Assembly (NCBI RefSeq): GCF_002155425.1
Contig: NZ_MUYG01000009.1
Location: 124,001-188,000 of the forward strand
Origin: Erythrobacter donghaensis
Lineage (GTDB): Bacteria > Pseudomonadota > Alphaproteobacteria > Sphingomonadales > Sphingomonadaceae
Length of the DNA stretch: 64,000 nt
Direction of reading: 5' to 3'
The notes under the pieces are model-generated. The model made no database searches. It saw only the letters and a list, made by a program, of their open reading frames with translations, and was not told the origin of the DNA. Positions 1 through 9,592 of this stretch are shown here, in pieces. The stretch's first letter is position 1. Each line of letters opens with the position of its first letter. The translations under genes and the position numbers were made by a program.

Positions 1-156
1 TCCAGTCCCTATCGTTCAACCGGTCGCGCTGACACCCCGCTGCCAGTCTTGCGGTCCGGTCACCCCCTGAACCCGGCACCGGGCGGTGCCATTGTTCGGT
101 GGAGAACCCCTTGCGAGAGCTCCGAATGGGCTTGTTCCACGCCGCGGCCCGATACG

Positions 157-187
157 AAAGCCGTTAGCTGCCGGCTTTGTCTTTTTT
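157..187 (+). terminator. Rho-independent terminator upstream of hisI
   Basis: AAAGCCG at 157-163 pairs perfectly with CGGCTTT at 172-178 around an 8-base loop, and a run of six T follows at 182-187. This would end a plus-strand transcript entering from the left edge. A second small stem-loop (GGCACC at 75-80 with GGTGCC at 85-90) follows a stop codon at 68-70 in frame 2. That reading frame, open from base 2, might be the tail of a gene cut by the window edge, but I cannot identify it. Confidence 0.6.
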
Positions 188-279
188 GCCGCGCCCTGTT
201 GTTTGCGTGCAACAATCGTCGCATGAGCGCCACCATAGAGATATGATCTGTCCAAGACCCGGCCTCAATGGAGTTTCCC

Positions 280-675
280 GTGACCGACACCCCCCTGACC
301 ACCGCCGAGCGCGAAAGCGGCGCGGTGTTTGCACCCCGCTTTGATTCGCAGGGCTTGCTGACTGCCGTGGTGGTCGACGATGCCTCGGGCGAGGTGCTGG
401 TCGTCGCGCACATGAACGCCGAGGCGCTCGATGCGACGCTGGCGAGCGGCAAGGTACATTTCTGGTCGCGCTCGCGCGGCACGCTGTGGATGAAAGGCGA
501 GACCTCGGGCAACGTGCTGGCGGTGCGGCAGATCCGGGTCGATTGCGATCAGGATGCGCTAGTGATCCGCGCGGTGCCCGCCGGGCCGACCTGCCACACC
601 GGCGCGCGTAGCTGTTTCTACCGGGTGCTCGAAACGGGCAAGGGGGAGCCGCGCTTGCGTCGCGACGAAATTTGA
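280..675 (+). CDS. hisI: Phosphoribosyl-AMP cyclohydrolase
   Basis: It opens the purine ring of phosphoribosyl-AMP in the third step of histidine synthesis and acts in the cytosol. The 131-aa protein shows the whole family core: [10 protein letters not shown], then [18 protein letters not shown], then the metal-binding DCDQDA and CHTGARSC segments. It is the monofunctional form with no HisE domain. I prefer the GTG at 280 because GGAG at 270-273 sits 6 bases ahead of it. An in-frame ATG at 268 lacks a ribosome site. A TATGAT at 242-247 could be its -10 box. The gene stands alone, without other his genes, and its stop codon overlaps the first operator-like repeat of the next gene. Confidence 0.95.
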   Translation: MTDTPLTTAERESGAVFAPRFDSQGLLTAVVVDDASGEVLVVAHMNAEALDATLASGKVHFWSRSRGTLWMKGETSGNVLAVRQIRVDCDQDALVIRAVPAGPTCHTGARSCFYRVLETGKGEPRLRRDEI

Positions 676-719
676 CGTTCACGTAAGCGTGAGCACACTT
701 GACGCTCACGTAAACGTAA
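672..719 (+). promoter_or_regulatory. Tandem operator-like repeats ahead of merR gene
   Basis: Two near-identical copies, 27 bases apart, share the order TTGACG, TCACG, TAA, CGT. In copy 1 TCACG (679-683) and CGTGA (688-692) form a perfect inverted repeat around TAAG. In copy 2 TCACG (706-710) and CGTAA (715-719) match at four of five positions around TAAA. Each TTGACG could also act as a -35 box. The ACGTnnACGT character resembles sites reported for LiuR-type MerR regulators of acyl-CoA and branched-chain degradation, so autoregulation by the next gene is likely but inferred. Confidence 0.6.
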
Positions 720-733
720 GGTAGATCGGGCGG

Positions 734-1192
734 ATGGCTACCGCACCCGCACATTCCGCCGCCGATCCTGCCGGTGAAACGCGTCGCAACGGCGCGCATC
801 TCGACCGTCCGGACGTGCACGCCCGCGAACAGTTCACCATTTCCGACCTTACTTCGGAATTTGGCTGCACCGCCCGCGCCTTGCGCTTTTACGAGGATGA
901 GGGGCTGATCAATCCGGCCCGCGTCGGTCTTACCCGCGTCTATTCCAAGCGCGACCGCGCGCGGCTTGCCTGGATCATGCGCGCCAAGAACGTTGGCTTC
1001 TCGCTCACCGAAATTCGCGAGATGATCGACCTCTACGATCTTGACGATGGCCGCGTCGAACAGCGCCGCGTCACGATCGAGAAGTGCCGCACGCACATCG
1101 CCAAATTGAAGGCACAGCGCGACGACATCGACTCCTCGATCAAGGAGCTCACCGATTTCGTCGCCGAGATCGAAAAGCTCGACCTCGGCTGA
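734..1192 (+). CDS. MerR-family regulator of acyl-CoA catabolism
   Basis: A 152-aa protein. A 33-residue unstructured lead is followed by a MerR winged helix (FTISDLTSEFGCTARALRFY, about residues 34-53, then EDEGLINPARVG) and a coiled-coil dimerisation helix near residues 110-150. It has no cysteine cluster typical of metal sensors, so it is not a MerR/CueR-type metal regulator. It lies 45 bases ahead of an acyl-CoA dehydrogenase and behind two operator-like repeats, the arrangement known for LiuR-like and related regulators of fatty-acid or branched-chain acyl-CoA degradation. The ligand is not visible in the sequence. The ATG at 734 is preceded by only a weak ribosome site. Confidence 0.85.
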   Translation: MATAPAHSAADPAGETRRNGAHLDRPDVHAREQFTISDLTSEFGCTARALRFYEDEGLINPARVGLTRVYSKRDRARLAWIMRAKNVGFSLTEIREMIDLYDLDDGRVEQRRVTIEKCRTHIAKLKAQRDDIDSSIKELTDFVAEIEKLDLG

Positions 1193-1237
1193 GCCGCCCT
1201 CCGACTTTCCAGCACCGCACACCCAAGGGAACACGTG

Positions 1238-3043
1238 ATGCCGACTTATACCGCCCCCACCCGCGACACGCGCTTCGTCGTCAACGAAGTGCTCGACCTT
1301 GCCAGCTACGGCAACCTGCCCGGCTTTGAGAATGCCACGCCCGACATGATCGACACGGTCATCAACGAGGCCGGCAAGTTCTGCGCCGAGGTGCTCGCGC
1401 CGGTCAATCAGGCGGGCGACGAATATGGCTGCACCCGCCACGAAGACGGCTCTGTCACCACGCCTCCGGGCTTCAAGGAGGCCTATCAGGCCTATGTCGA
1501 AAGCGGTTGGGGCACGCTGGCCCAGCCAGAGGAATTCGGCGGGCAGGGCCTGCCCCACGTGCTCGGCTTCGTGCTCGAGGAATATACCGGCACCGCCAAT
1601 CAGGCCTTCGCAATGTATCCCGGCCTTACCGCCGGGGCGATCTCGGCGATTATCGCCAAGGGATCGGAAGAGCAGAAGGCCGCCTTCCTTCCCAAGATGA
1701 TCTCGGGCGAATGGTCGGGCACCATGAACCTGACCGAGCCGCATTGCGGCACCGATCTCGGCATGATCCGCACCAAGGCCGTGCCGAACGGCGATGGTTC
1801 TTATGCGATCACCGGCACCAAGATCTTCATCTCGGCCGGCGAGCATGATCTCACCAGCAACATCATCCACCTGGTGCTGGCCAAGACCCCGGGCGCGCCC
1901 GACAGCACCAAGGGCATCTCGCTCTTCATCGTGCCCAAGTTCCTGCTCGACGCCGATGGCAATCCCGGGGAGCGCAACGGCGTCACCTGCGGGTCGATCG
2001 AGAAGAAGATGGGCATTCACGGCAACGCCACCTGCCTGCTCAACTATGACGGCGCGACCGGCTACATGGTGGGCGAGGAGAACAAGGGCCTTGCCGCGAT
2101 GTTCATCATGATGAACGCCGCGCGCCTCGGCGTCGGCATTCAGGGCTATGCTCAGGCCGAAGTCGCCTATCAGAACGCGGTCAACTACGCGCTCGACCGG
2201 CGACAGGGCCGCGCGCTGACCGGCCCGGCCGATCCGGCGGCCAAGGCCGATCCGATCTTCGTGCATCCCGACGTGCGGCGGATGCTGATGGACGCCAAGG
2301 TCTTCACCGAAGCCATGCGGGCGCTGTGCCTGTGGGGCGCGCTGCAGGTCGATCTGACCCACAAGGCGCAGACCCCCGAAGAGCGCGAGCTGGCCGATCT
2401 GCTGATCGGGCTGATGACCCCGGTGATCAAGGGCTACGGCACCGACAAGGGCTACGACATCGCCACCAATATGCAGCAGGTCTATGGCGGGCACGGCTAC
2501 GTCAAGGAATGGGGCATGGAGCAGTTCGTGCGCGATAGCCGCATCGCAATGATCTACGAAGGCGCCAACGGCGTGCAGGCGATGGACCTGTGTGGCCGCA
2601 AGCTTGCCGCGGGTGGCGGCAAGGCGATTCAGGCCTTCTTCGCGATGATCGACGAGGAAATCGCCTCGGCCAAGCAGGACGAGACCTTGAAGCCCGTCGC
2701 CGAGCGGCTTGAAAAGGCGCTGGGCGAGCAGAAGGCGGCGACCATGTGGTTCATGCAGAACGCGATGGCCAACCCCAATCACCTCGGCGCGGGCGCGCAT
2801 CACTACATGCACATCATGGGCATCGTGACGCTTGGCTTCTTCTGGCTGAAGATGGCCAAGGTCGCTGCGGCCAAGCTGGCGGGCGAGCCTGAGGACAAGG
2901 CCTTCTACGAAGCCAAGCTGGTCTCGGCCAACTACTACGCCGAGCGTTTCCTCCCCGATGCGGGCGCGCTGCGGCGCAAGCTGGAAGCGGGCAGCGAATA
3001 CATGATGAAGCTGCCGGCGGAGGCTTTCGCCACTGCGGCCTGA
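1238..3043 (+). CDS. Acyl-CoA dehydrogenase, 600-residue class
   Basis: FAD-dependent alpha,beta-dehydrogenation of an acyl-CoA. The 601-aa length with a C-terminal extension after the core fold matches the long class that includes 3-methylthiopropanoyl-CoA dehydrogenase (DmdC-like) and AidB-related enzymes. Visible landmarks are the FAD-contacting MNLTEPHCGTDLG, a middle beta domain, QVYGGHGYVKEWG, and MIYEGANGVQAMD, whose Glu is the usual catalytic base. The extra domain with its AMANPNHLGAGAHHYMH segment follows. AAGGGA at 1225-1230 is 7 bases before ATG 1238. A GTG three bases earlier is a less likely start. It is probably cotranscribed with the MerR gene. The substrate is not determinable here. 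Confidence 0.9.
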   Translation: MPTYTAPTRDTRFVVNEVLDLASYGNLPGFENATPDMIDTVINEAGKFCAEVLAPVNQAGDEYGCTRHEDGSVTTPPGFKEAYQAYVESGWGTLAQPEEFGGQGLPHVLGFVLEEYTGTANQAFAMYPGLTAGAISAIIAKGSEEQKAAFLPKMISGEWSGTMNLTEPHCGTDLGMIRTKAVPNGDGSYAITGTKIFISAGEHDLTSNIIHLVLAKTPGAPDSTKGISLFIVPKFLLDADGNPGERNGVTCGSIEKKMGIHGNATCLLNYDGATGYMVGEENKGLAAMFIMMNAARLGVGIQGYAQAEVAYQNAVNYALDRRQGRALTGPADPAAKADPIFVHPDVRRMLMDAKVFTEAMRALCLWGALQVDLTHKAQTPEERELADLLIGLMTPVIKGYGTDKGYDIATNMQQVYGGHGYVKEWGMEQFVRDSRIAMIYEGANGVQAMDLCGRKLAAGGGKAIQAFFAMIDEEIASAKQDETLKPVAERLEKALGEQKAATMWFMQNAMANPNHLGAGAHHYMHIMGIVTLGFFWLKMAKVAAAKLAGEPEDKAFYEAKLVSANYYAERFLPDAGALRRKLEAGSEYMMKLPAEAFATAA

Positions 3044-3069
3044 GCTTGTTTCTTCTGACTGATTTGATG

Positions 3070-3099
3070 CGGGCCGTCATGCGTGAGCATGGCGGCCCG
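3070..3099 (+). terminator. Hairpin between converging genes
   Basis: The arm at 3070-3082 (CGGGCCGTCATGC) pairs with 3087-3099 (GCATGGCGGCCCG) at 12 of 13 positions around a GTGA loop. It sits between the stop of the acyl-CoA dehydrogenase and the stop of the opposite-strand gene, so it can serve both. There is no strong T-run on either side, which makes it an imperfect intrinsic terminator. Confidence 0.55.
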
Positions 3100-3112
3100 T
3101 GTCATTAGGGCC

Positions 3113-3640
3113 TTACTCGAAGCGCCCCATCATCCGCTGCGACCCGGCCTTCAGCTTGATGCTGCCGGGCTGCGGTACCGAGGCGGGCCGCTCCCATTGC
3201 GCCGCCGAGCGTGCCGATCCGGCACGCGAGCGGGCAGGCGGTGTGGGGGCCTTGGCCGGGGCGGCCGCGACCGGCTCGGGTTCCGGCTCCGGTTCGGGCT
3301 CGACCACTTCGACGACCGGTTCCGGCTCGGGTTTAGGCGCAGGCGGTGGGGGAGGCGGCGGAGCGGCTTGCGGCGCAGGAGCGGGCGGGGCGGCTGCCGG
3401 TGCGGGCGTGGCAAGCGGTGTGGGCGCGGGCGCAGCAGCCGGTGCGGCCTGGGGCTCGCCCTCGGCGGTTCCGGCGAGGATCTTGGCGGCTACTTCCTCC
3501 ACCGATCCCACCACCAGCAGCGGCTGTCCGCCGACGATGCCGACGCTGGTCTGCCCGTTTTCGGCGGTGCGTAGCCACGCGACGTTGGAAGCGACGACGA
3601 GATAATTGCCGCCGCGCGAATCGAGCTTGATGAATTTCAT
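3113..3640 (-). CDS. Proline/alanine-rich protein with FlbD-like N-terminus
   Basis: Not assigned to a known function. The first 60 of 175 residues form a compact beta-rich domain (MKFIKLDSRGGNYLVVASNV, then a conserved-looking GGQPLLVVGSVEEVAAKI) that resembles the small FlbD-like fold by eye. Residues about 60-140 are a low-complexity run of Pro, Ala and alternating Glu-Pro. The tail is basic and rich in Arg, Ser and Gly. There is no signal peptide or membrane segment. The domain-plus-disordered-linker layout suggests a scaffold or adaptor, but that is only inference. It is divergent from the M20 peptidase gene, with about 190 bases between the starts. Confidence 0.65.
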   Translation of the reverse strand: MKFIKLDSRGGNYLVVASNVAWLRTAENGQTSVGIVGGQPLLVVGSVEEVAAKILAGTAEGEPQAAPAAAPAPTPLATPAPAAAPPAPAPQAAPPPPPPPAPKPEPEPVVEVVEPEPEPEPEPVAAAPAKAPTPPARSRAGSARSAAQWERPASVPQPGSIKLKAGSQRMMGRFE

Positions 3641-3831
3641 GCGCGCCGGTCCCCGTGTCGCGGTTGTGAGGCCTGTTTCATTGCCGCAGTAAATAGCCGA
3701 TCAAGGTTAAGGAATCGCTCCATGTCTTGCCGGACTCGCTCCTCTGGCGCGCAGGGGGCTGGCTAAGCGGGGACCATTCGGCCAGACCGGCGACGGCAAC
3801 ATTGCACGTGGCAAAAGGGAACGGTCGGACA

Positions 3832-5103
3832 ATGGCATGGCACCGGATGGGATTGGCGGCGCTGTTGGCTTTGGCGATGCCTTTGGCAGCGCATCCGCTG
3901 GCTGCACAGCCAATTGAAGCGGAGCACCTGCCTGCGTCCTTCAAGGCCGATCTCGATGCGCAATATGATCGGGTGATCGCCGACCTCATTCGCATCACTG
4001 AAACCCCCGCACCGCCGTTCAAGGAAGCCGCCCGCGCCGAACTGTTTGCCCAGATGCTACGCAACAGCGGGCTGACCGACGTGACCATCGACGAGAAAGG
4101 CAACGTCCTCGCGTTGCGGCCCGGGCGCGAGGAGGGGCCGGTGTTCGTCGTCTCCGCCCATCTCGACACCGTCTTTCCCGAAGGCACGCCGATCACCGTC
4201 ACGCGCGACGGAGAGCGGCTGCTGGCACCGGGGATCGGTGACGACAGCCTCGGCCTCGCTTCGATCCTCGCCTGGGTGCGGGTGCTGGAGCGGCACGACA
4301 TCTCCACCCGACAGTCGATCCTGTTCGTCGCCACGGTGGGCGAAGAAGGGCCGGGCGATTTGCGCGGCGTGCGCCACCTCTTCACCCAAGGCGCGTGGCA
4401 GGGACGGATCGGAGCCTTCATGTCGATCGACGGGACGGACGCCGGGCGGATCGTCCATGCGGCGGTCGGCTCGCGGCGCTACCGGCTCGTGTTCAAGGGG
4501 CCGGGCGGGCACAGCTATGGCGCCTTCGGGATCGTCAACCCGATGGCCGCGATGGCTGAGGCAGTGCGCGGCATCTACGCGATACAGGTGCCGGAGGAGC
4601 CCAAGACGACCTATTCGGCCAGCGTCGTCAGCGGCGGCACCTCGGTCAATTCGATCCCGGCCGAAGTGGCGCTGGAGATCGACATGCGCTCAGGCGATGC
4701 GGCGCTGCTGCGAGACCTCGAAACGCAGGTGCTGGCAGCAGCCGAGGTAGGGGTGGCCAGCGAGAATGCCTCCCGCTCGCAACGCGCGGGTGCGGTCTCT
4801 TTGGTGGCGGAACTGACCGGGGATCGCCCCGGCGGCGTCACGCCATCCGATCACTCCCTCATCAGCAATGCGCTCGCGGCCAGCCAGGCGGCGGGGTTCC
4901 AAGCGCGGCTCGACGACTCCTCGACCGACAGCAATATCCCCATGAGCCTCGGCATCCCAGCTGTGACCATCGGCAGCGGGGCCGGGGGCGGGCGCACCCA
5001 CAGCCTCGACGAATTTCTCGTTATCGAATGCGAGCGCTTCGTCGCCGGGCTCTCGGTCGGTTTGACGGTGATCCTCGCGCAGACCGGGGCCGAGGTGCCC
5101 TGA
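3832..5103 (+). CDS. Exported M20-family metallopeptidase
   Basis: A zinc-dependent exo- or dipeptidase-type hydrolase of 423 aa. The start at ATG 3832 gives a clean signal peptide (MAWHRMGLAALLALAMPLAA, then AQ), so the enzyme is periplasmic. The ORF is open from 3727, but the upstream part looks non-coding. Metal ligands of the family are visible: His in SAHLDT, Asp in GIGDDSLG, the Glu pair in VGEEGPGD, Asp in SIDGTDAG and the late His in GRTHSLDE. The dimerisation lid lies between, about residues 190-300. The substrate is unknown. It converges with cysK, leaving only 6 bases between the stops. Confidence 0.88.
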   Translation: MAWHRMGLAALLALAMPLAAHPLAAQPIEAEHLPASFKADLDAQYDRVIADLIRITETPAPPFKEAARAELFAQMLRNSGLTDVTIDEKGNVLALRPGREEGPVFVVSAHLDTVFPEGTPITVTRDGERLLAPGIGDDSLGLASILAWVRVLERHDISTRQSILFVATVGEEGPGDLRGVRHLFTQGAWQGRIGAFMSIDGTDAGRIVHAAVGSRRYRLVFKGPGGHSYGAFGIVNPMAAMAEAVRGIYAIQVPEEPKTTYSASVVSGGTSVNSIPAEVALEIDMRSGDAALLRDLETQVLAAAEVGVASENASRSQRAGAVSLVAELTGDRPGGVTPSDHSLISNALAASQAAGFQARLDDSSTDSNIPMSLGIPAVTIGSGAGGGRTHSLDEFLVIECERFVAGLSVGLTVILAQTGAEVP

Positions 5104-5109
5104 CAGCGC

Positions 5110-6030
5110 TTATTCTACCGGGAGGAAGTCAGGCACCGAGAGGTAACGCTCGCCGGTATCGTAGTTGAACCCCATCACCCGCGCGCCCGGTGCCAGTTCG
5201 GGCAGCTTGGCGGCAATCGCGGCGAGTGTCGCACCGCTCGAAATGCCGACCAGCATCCCTTCCTCGCGCGCGGCGCGGCGGGCCATTTCCTTGGCTTCCT
5301 CGGCATCAACCTTGATCGCGCCGTCGATCGCGTTGGTGTGGAGGTTGCCGGGGATGAAGCCCGCGCCGATGCCCTGAATCGGGTGCGGGCCGGGCTGGCC
5401 GCCGTTGATGACGGGCGAGAGCGCCGGCTCGACGCCATAGGCCTTGAAGCCGGGCCAGTGCTTCTTCAACTCCTCCGCGCAGCCGGTGAGGTGGCCGCCG
5501 GTGCCGACCCCGGTGATCATCACGTCGATCGGCGTGTCGGCGAAGTCGGCGAGAATCTCCTGCGCGGTCGTGCGCGCGTGGATCGCGGGGTTGGAGGCAT
5601 TGTCGAACTGGCTCGGCATCCATGCGCCTTGCGTGCCTGCGACCAGCTCCTGCGCGCGCTCGATCGCGCCCTTCATTCCCTTTTCGCGCGGGGTGAGGTC
5701 GAAGCTCGCGCCGTAGGCGAGCATCAAGCGGCGGCGCTCGACCGACATCGATTCGGGCATCACCAGCACCAGCTTGTAACCCTTGACCGCGGCGACCATT
5801 GCAAGGCCGATCCCGGTGTTGCCCGAGGTCGGCTCGACGATGGTGCCGCCCGGCTTCAGCGCGCCGCTGGCCTCAGCATCCTCGACCATTGCGAGGGCGA
5901 TGCGATCCTTGATCGAGCCGCCGGGGTTGGCGCGTTCGGACTTCACCCACACCTCGTGATCTGGGAACAGTCGGGCAAGGCGGATATGCGGGGTGCCGCC
6001 GATGGTGGCGAGGATGTTGTCAGCCTTCAT
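5110..6030 (-). CDS. cysK: Cysteine synthase A
   Basis: A PLP enzyme that makes cysteine from O-acetylserine and sulfide in the cytosol. The 306-aa protein has the PLP lysine in NPGGSIKDR (about residue 41), the substrate loop TSGNTG, the phosphate loop GTGGHLTG and the GISSGA segment. The C-terminus [14 protein letters not shown] is typical of CysK rather than cystathionine beta-synthase. The start at 6030 is preceded by AGAGG 7 bases away and overlaps the stop of the upstream MFS gene as ATGA, so translation is coupled. Pairing of cysK with an MFS carrier is unusual and hints at thiol or amino-acid export, but that is inference. Confidence 0.95.
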   Translation of the reverse strand: MKADNILATIGGTPHIRLARLFPDHEVWVKSERANPGGSIKDRIALAMVEDAEASGALKPGGTIVEPTSGNTGIGLAMVAAVKGYKLVLVMPESMSVERRRLMLAYGASFDLTPREKGMKGAIERAQELVAGTQGAWMPSQFDNASNPAIHARTTAQEILADFADTPIDVMITGVGTGGHLTGCAEELKKHWPGFKAYGVEPALSPVINGGQPGPHPIQGIGAGFIPGNLHTNAIDGAIKVDAEEAKEMARRAAREEGMLVGISSGATLAAIAAKLPELAPGARVMGFNYDTGERYLSVPDFLPVE

Positions 6031-7295
6031 GTCGATACCTCTTTCTTGAGCGCTTGCGGCTCGAAGCTGCGGGCGCGGCGCAACTCGGGGAAATACCACG
6101 CCCAGACCAATGTCACGACTATCGCACCCGCGCCGCCGAATACAACCGCGCCGGTCGCGCCGAGGATCGCGGCGGCAAGGCCCGATTGCATTTCGCCCAA
6201 TTCGTTCGAGGCCGAGATCGCAAGGCCCGAGATCGCCGAGACCCGACCGCGCTTGTCGTCAGGCGTGAAGAGCTGGACCAGCGAAGACCGGATAAAGACC
6301 GAGACCATGTCGACCGCGCCCATCATCGACAGGATCACCAGCGAAAGCGCAAAGCTGCGCGAATAGGCGAAGGCGATGGTCAGCGCTCCGAAGGCTGCGA
6401 CAGCCCAGAGCATCTTGACCCCTACCTCGCGGTCAAGCGGGCGGAAGGACAGGATCAAAGCCACACTTGCTGCGCCGAGCGCCGGGGCGGCGCGCATCAG
6501 GCCGAGGCCCTCTGGCCCTACGAACAAGATGTCGCGCGCAAACACCGGCAACAGCGCAGTTGCGCCAGCCAGCAGCACCGCAAACAGATCGAGCGTGATG
6601 CAGCCCAGCAGAAACCGTTCGCGCCAGACATAGATCAGCCCTTCGATCATCTGGCGCACTGGCTTCAGCGGCGGGCCTTCGTGCTTGGCGCGGATCGGGC
6701 GGACGGTGAGGATCAGCACCCCCGCCATCAGCAGCATCGCCGCCGAAAGTGCGTGCGGCAACCAGATCACCTCGGCATAGACCAACCCGCCCACCGCCGG
6801 CCCTGCGACGCTGGCGGTCTGCCAGGCGATCGAGGACAGGGCGATGGCGCGCGGGAGGAGGGCAGGGGGCACGATATTGGGCGCAATCGCGCTCATTGAT
6901 GGGCCCACGAAGACCCGCGCCGTGCCGTGGGCGGCAGCGAGGATGAAGAGAATCGGCAGGTTCAGCGCGTCGGCCCAGGTCATCACTGCCAGCACCACCG
7001 CCACGCAGCCGTCGATCCCGTTGGCGAAGGCCGCGACATGGCGCCGGTCGAACCGGTCGGCGGCAAGGCCCGCCACGGGGGTCAGCAGGAACAGCGGAAT
7101 GAACTGCGCGAGGCCCAAAAGGCCGAGCTGGAACGAAGCTTCGGCCACACTCATCCCATAGTCGTCGCGCGCCACCTCGTAGAGCTGGTAGCCGAGCAGC
7201 ACGACCATCGACATCGTGGCGAACACCGCCATGAAGCGGGCGAGCCAGTAACGCCGGTAATCGGGGATCCGGAGCGGAGAGGAAGGTTCGGTCAC
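6027..7295 (-). CDS. MFS transporter coupled to cysK
   Basis: A 422-aa inner-membrane carrier with about 12 hydrophobic segments. The loop between helices 2 and 3 carries the MFS signature ([11 protein letters not shown]). The overall layout fits the enterobactin-exporter/multidrug EntS-like class of proton-driven exporters. It starts with GTG ([17 protein letters not shown]). No good ribosome site is visible, so an undetected alternative start is possible. Its stop overlaps the cysK start, making a two-gene operon. The substrate is unknown. A cysteine-related exporter would fit the context but is not shown by sequence. Confidence 0.85.
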   Translation of the reverse strand: MTEPSSPLRIPDYRRYWLARFMAVFATMSMVVLLGYQLYEVARDDYGMSVAEASFQLGLLGLAQFIPLFLLTPVAGLAADRFDRRHVAAFANGIDGCVAVVLAVMTWADALNLPILFILAAAHGTARVFVGPSMSAIAPNIVPPALLPRAIALSSIAWQTASVAGPAVGGLVYAEVIWLPHALSAAMLLMAGVLILTVRPIRAKHEGPPLKPVRQMIEGLIYVWRERFLLGCITLDLFAVLLAGATALLPVFARDILFVGPEGLGLMRAAPALGAASVALILSFRPLDREVGVKMLWAVAAFGALTIAFAYSRSFALSLVILSMMGAVDMVSVFIRSSLVQLFTPDDKRGRVSAISGLAISASNELGEMQSGLAAAILGATGAVVFGGAGAIVVTLVWAWYFPELRRARSFEPQALKKEVST

Positions 7296-7346
7296 GCGCG
7301 CGCCATGGCAGGCTCATGCGCGCCTGCCAAGCGGGGGAAACGGGGG

Positions 7347-7685
7347 CTAGCGCGAACGGCGCAGACGCGGGTTGGGCTGGAGCTGGTCGATGATCGTGGC
7401 GAAGTCGTCGAAACGGATGATCCGTTCGAACTGGAAGCCCGCGCGATTGTCGCGCACCCAGATTACATAGGCCTCGATCCGGCCTACCACGGGCAGACGG
7501 ATGATGATGCGATCGCCGCGGTTAAGCTGCGTTGCGTTGTCGACCATAAAGCCATGCGCCGAGAGGTTGCTGACGTGCAGATGCAGGTCGCCGTGCACGA
7601 AATGCTCGACAATCGCCGGAAAATCGACCGGGTGCCGCGCCGCACGGCGCAAATCGGTTACGCTGAGATTTGCTCCACCCGCCAC
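7347..7685 (-). CDS. PilZ-domain protein
   Basis: A small (112 aa) stand-alone PilZ protein, expected to bind cyclic di-GMP. The two halves of the binding motif are present: RRAARHPV (RxxxR type) near residues 14-21, and VSNLSAHG (D/NxSxxG type) near 38-45, followed by a six-strand beta barrel. It starts with GTG, with AAGGA about 10 bases upstream. It has no other domain, so it would act by protein-protein contact. It lies between tyrS and the MFS-cysK pair, all on the minus strand, with 50-90 bases between neighbours. Confidence 0.85.
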   Translation of the reverse strand: MAGGANLSVTDLRRAARHPVDFPAIVEHFVHGDLHLHVSNLSAHGFMVDNATQLNRGDRIIIRLPVVGRIEAYVIWVRDNRAGFQFERIIRFDDFATIIDQLQPNPRLRRSR

Positions 7686-7769
7686 GTGCTTGCGATCCTT
7701 CCCTTCGTCTGGGGTCTGACGAACGGAAATGCCGCAGAAAGGCTGACAATTGGTAAAGAGCCGTAAGGC

Positions 7770-8999
7770 CTAGCGATGCACCAGCGTGTGCCGTTTCTTG
7801 CCGAGGCTGAGGCGCAGTGTCTGCCCTTCTGCCGGGAGCACAAGCTGCGCGGGATCGGTGATTGTCTCGCCGTCGAGCTTTACCGCGCCTTCCGCCAGCT
7901 TGCGCTTGGCCTCGCCGCCCGATGCGGTGAGGCCGATGGCGGTCAGCAGCGCGGCGATGCGCATCCCTTCGCTGCCCACCGCAAGGCTGGGCAGATCCTC
8001 GCCCGCGCCCGATCCGGCAAAGGTCTCGCGTGCGGTCGCCTCGGCACGGGTTGCCGCATCCTCTCCGCGGACGAGCTTGGTCACCTCGTTGGCGAGCACC
8101 ACCTTGGCGGCATTGATCTCGGCACCCTCAAGCGTTTCGAGCCGGGCGATCTCATCCAGCGGCAGATCGGTGAACAGGCGCAGGAACTTGCCTACGTCGG
8201 CATCGTCGACATTGCGCCAATATTGCCAGAAATCGTAGGACGGGAGCTGCTCCTCGTTAAGCCACACCGCGCCTGCGGCGGTCTTGCCCATCTTCGCGCC
8301 GCTGGCTGTGGTCAGCAGCGGGGTGGTGAGGCCGAACAGGTCCGAGCCGTCCATTCGCCGGCCAAGCTCCATCCCGTTGACGATATTGCCCCACTGGTCG
8401 CTGCCGCCCATTTGCAGGCGAACCCCGAACTCCTTCGACAAGTGCCTGAAATCGTAGCCTTGCAGGATCATGTAATTGAACTCGAGGAAGGTCATCGGCT
8501 GTTCGCGCTCAAGCCGCAGGCGCACCGAATCGAAGGTCAGCATCCGGTTGACGGTGAAGTGCGTGCCGACTTCCTGCAGCAACTGGATGTAGCCAAGCTT
8601 GCCGAGCCAGTCGTGGTTGTTGACCATCACCGCATCGGTGGGCCCGTCGCCAAAGGTCAGCAGCTTGTCGAAGACGGTCATGATCGAGGCGATGTTCGCT
8701 TCGATCGTTTCGTCGGTGAGCATCTTGCGGCTCTCGTCGCGGCCCGTGGGGTCGCCGATCCGGGTGGTGCCGCCGCCCATCAGCACGATCGGCTTGTGGC
8801 CGGTCTGCTGAAGGCGGCGCAGCATCATGATCTGCACGAGGCTGCCAATGTGAAGCGAAGGCGCCGTGGCGTCGAACCCGATATAGCCTGGCACGACCTG
8901 CTTGGCGGCAAGCGCATCGAGCCCTGCCGCATCGGTCTGCTGGTGGATGTAGCCACGCTCGTCGAGCAGGCGCAGGAGGGCGGATTCGTATGTGCTCAT
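7770..8999 (-). CDS. tyrS: Tyrosyl-tRNA synthetase
   Basis: Class I synthetase that charges tRNA-Tyr. The 409-aa length and order of domains match the bacterial TyrRS: Rossmann catalytic core with [10 protein letters not shown] (HIGH-like), NHDWLG and GSDQWGN, then a KMSKS equivalent that reads KMGKT here, and a C-terminal S4 RNA-binding domain (about residues 340-405). The start is ATG 8999 ([20 protein letters not shown]). It has its own promoter region, facing a divergently transcribed DOMON-like gene 77 bases away. Confidence 0.96.
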   Translation of the reverse strand: MSTYESALLRLLDERGYIHQQTDAAGLDALAAKQVVPGYIGFDATAPSLHIGSLVQIMMLRRLQQTGHKPIVLMGGGTTRIGDPTGRDESRKMLTDETIEANIASIMTVFDKLLTFGDGPTDAVMVNNHDWLGKLGYIQLLQEVGTHFTVNRMLTFDSVRLRLEREQPMTFLEFNYMILQGYDFRHLSKEFGVRLQMGGSDQWGNIVNGMELGRRMDGSDLFGLTTPLLTTASGAKMGKTAAGAVWLNEEQLPSYDFWQYWRNVDDADVGKFLRLFTDLPLDEIARLETLEGAEINAAKVVLANEVTKLVRGEDAATRAEATARETFAGSGAGEDLPSLAVGSEGMRIAALLTAIGLTASGGEAKRKLAEGAVKLDGETITDPAQLVLPAEGQTLRLSLGKKRHTLVHR

Positions 9000-9076
9000 A
9001 GGGCGCGCCCCTATCAGGCGGCGCGCGCGGCGTGAAGTGGCTTGCCGGACGGCGGGCGAGGGGGCAGGGATGGAGG

Positions 9077-9592
9077 ATGCACCCGCTCATGCTTCATGTC
9101 GCCTGCGACCTCGGCCCGATCCGCGCGGTCACCGCCGCCATCACCGCGAGCGCGCAGGGGTGCGAGGCAGAATTCCGGCTCGATGGGTATGTGCCCGCCA
9201 TCATCCTGCCCCCCGCGGCGGCACCCGCTAGGCAAGACAATCTTTGGCAGACGACCTGTTTCGAGATCTTCTGGCAGCCGCTCGGCGGGACGGCCTATCG
9301 CGAGTTCAATCTTTCGCCCTCGGGCCAATGGGCGGCCTATGACTTCGATTCCTTCCGCGAGGGGATGCGCGATGCGCCGGTAGAGGCCATTGCGGTCGCC
9401 TGTTCGCATGACGATGCAGGGCTGGTGCTGAAGGCCAGCATCGCGGCCGATCTGCCGGACCCGGCGCAGGTCGCGCTCAACGCGATTGTCGAGCACGCCG
9501 ACGGCGGCAAGCAATATTGGGCGCTGGCCTTCCCGCCCGGGAAGCCGGAGTTTCATTCCGAAGCCAACCGCGCGCTGATCGTCGAGCGTTAG
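9077..9592 (+). CDS. DOMON-like domain protein
   Basis: A 171-aa cytosolic-looking beta-sandwich protein. The pattern [28 protein letters not shown] and the final [14 protein letters not shown] is the one annotated as DOMON-like in many sphingomonads. Its biochemical role is not known. DOMON relatives bind heme or sugars. AGGGA at 9066-9070 is 6 bases ahead of ATG 9077, so I reject the longer reading from 9032. The last four bases overlap the stop of the convergent TspO gene (shared TTAG). Confidence 0.75.
   Translation: MHPLMLHVACDLGPIRAVTAAITASAQGCEAEFRLDGYVPAIILPPAAAPARQDNLWQTTCFEIFWQPLGGTAYREFNLSPSGQWAAYDFDSFREGMRDAPVEAIAVACSHDDAGLVLKASIAADLPDPAQVALNAIVEHADGGKQYWALAFPPGKPEFHSEANRALIVER

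Noticed and set aside
49..246. A 65-aa open frame ahead of hisI
   Set aside because: No ribosome site, it runs through the terminator hairpin at 157-187, and it matches no family pattern.
164..2812. An 882-aa open reading frame on the minus strand
   Set aside because: It is antisense to hisI, the MerR gene and the acyl-CoA dehydrogenase, has no family pattern, and shows the His/Arg/Ala-rich composition of a GC-rich shadow frame.
3240..3480. Pro/Ala/Glu-Pro coding run as a tandem DNA repeat
   Set aside because: The codons vary and the repeat is at the protein level as a disordered linker, with no clean DNA unit.
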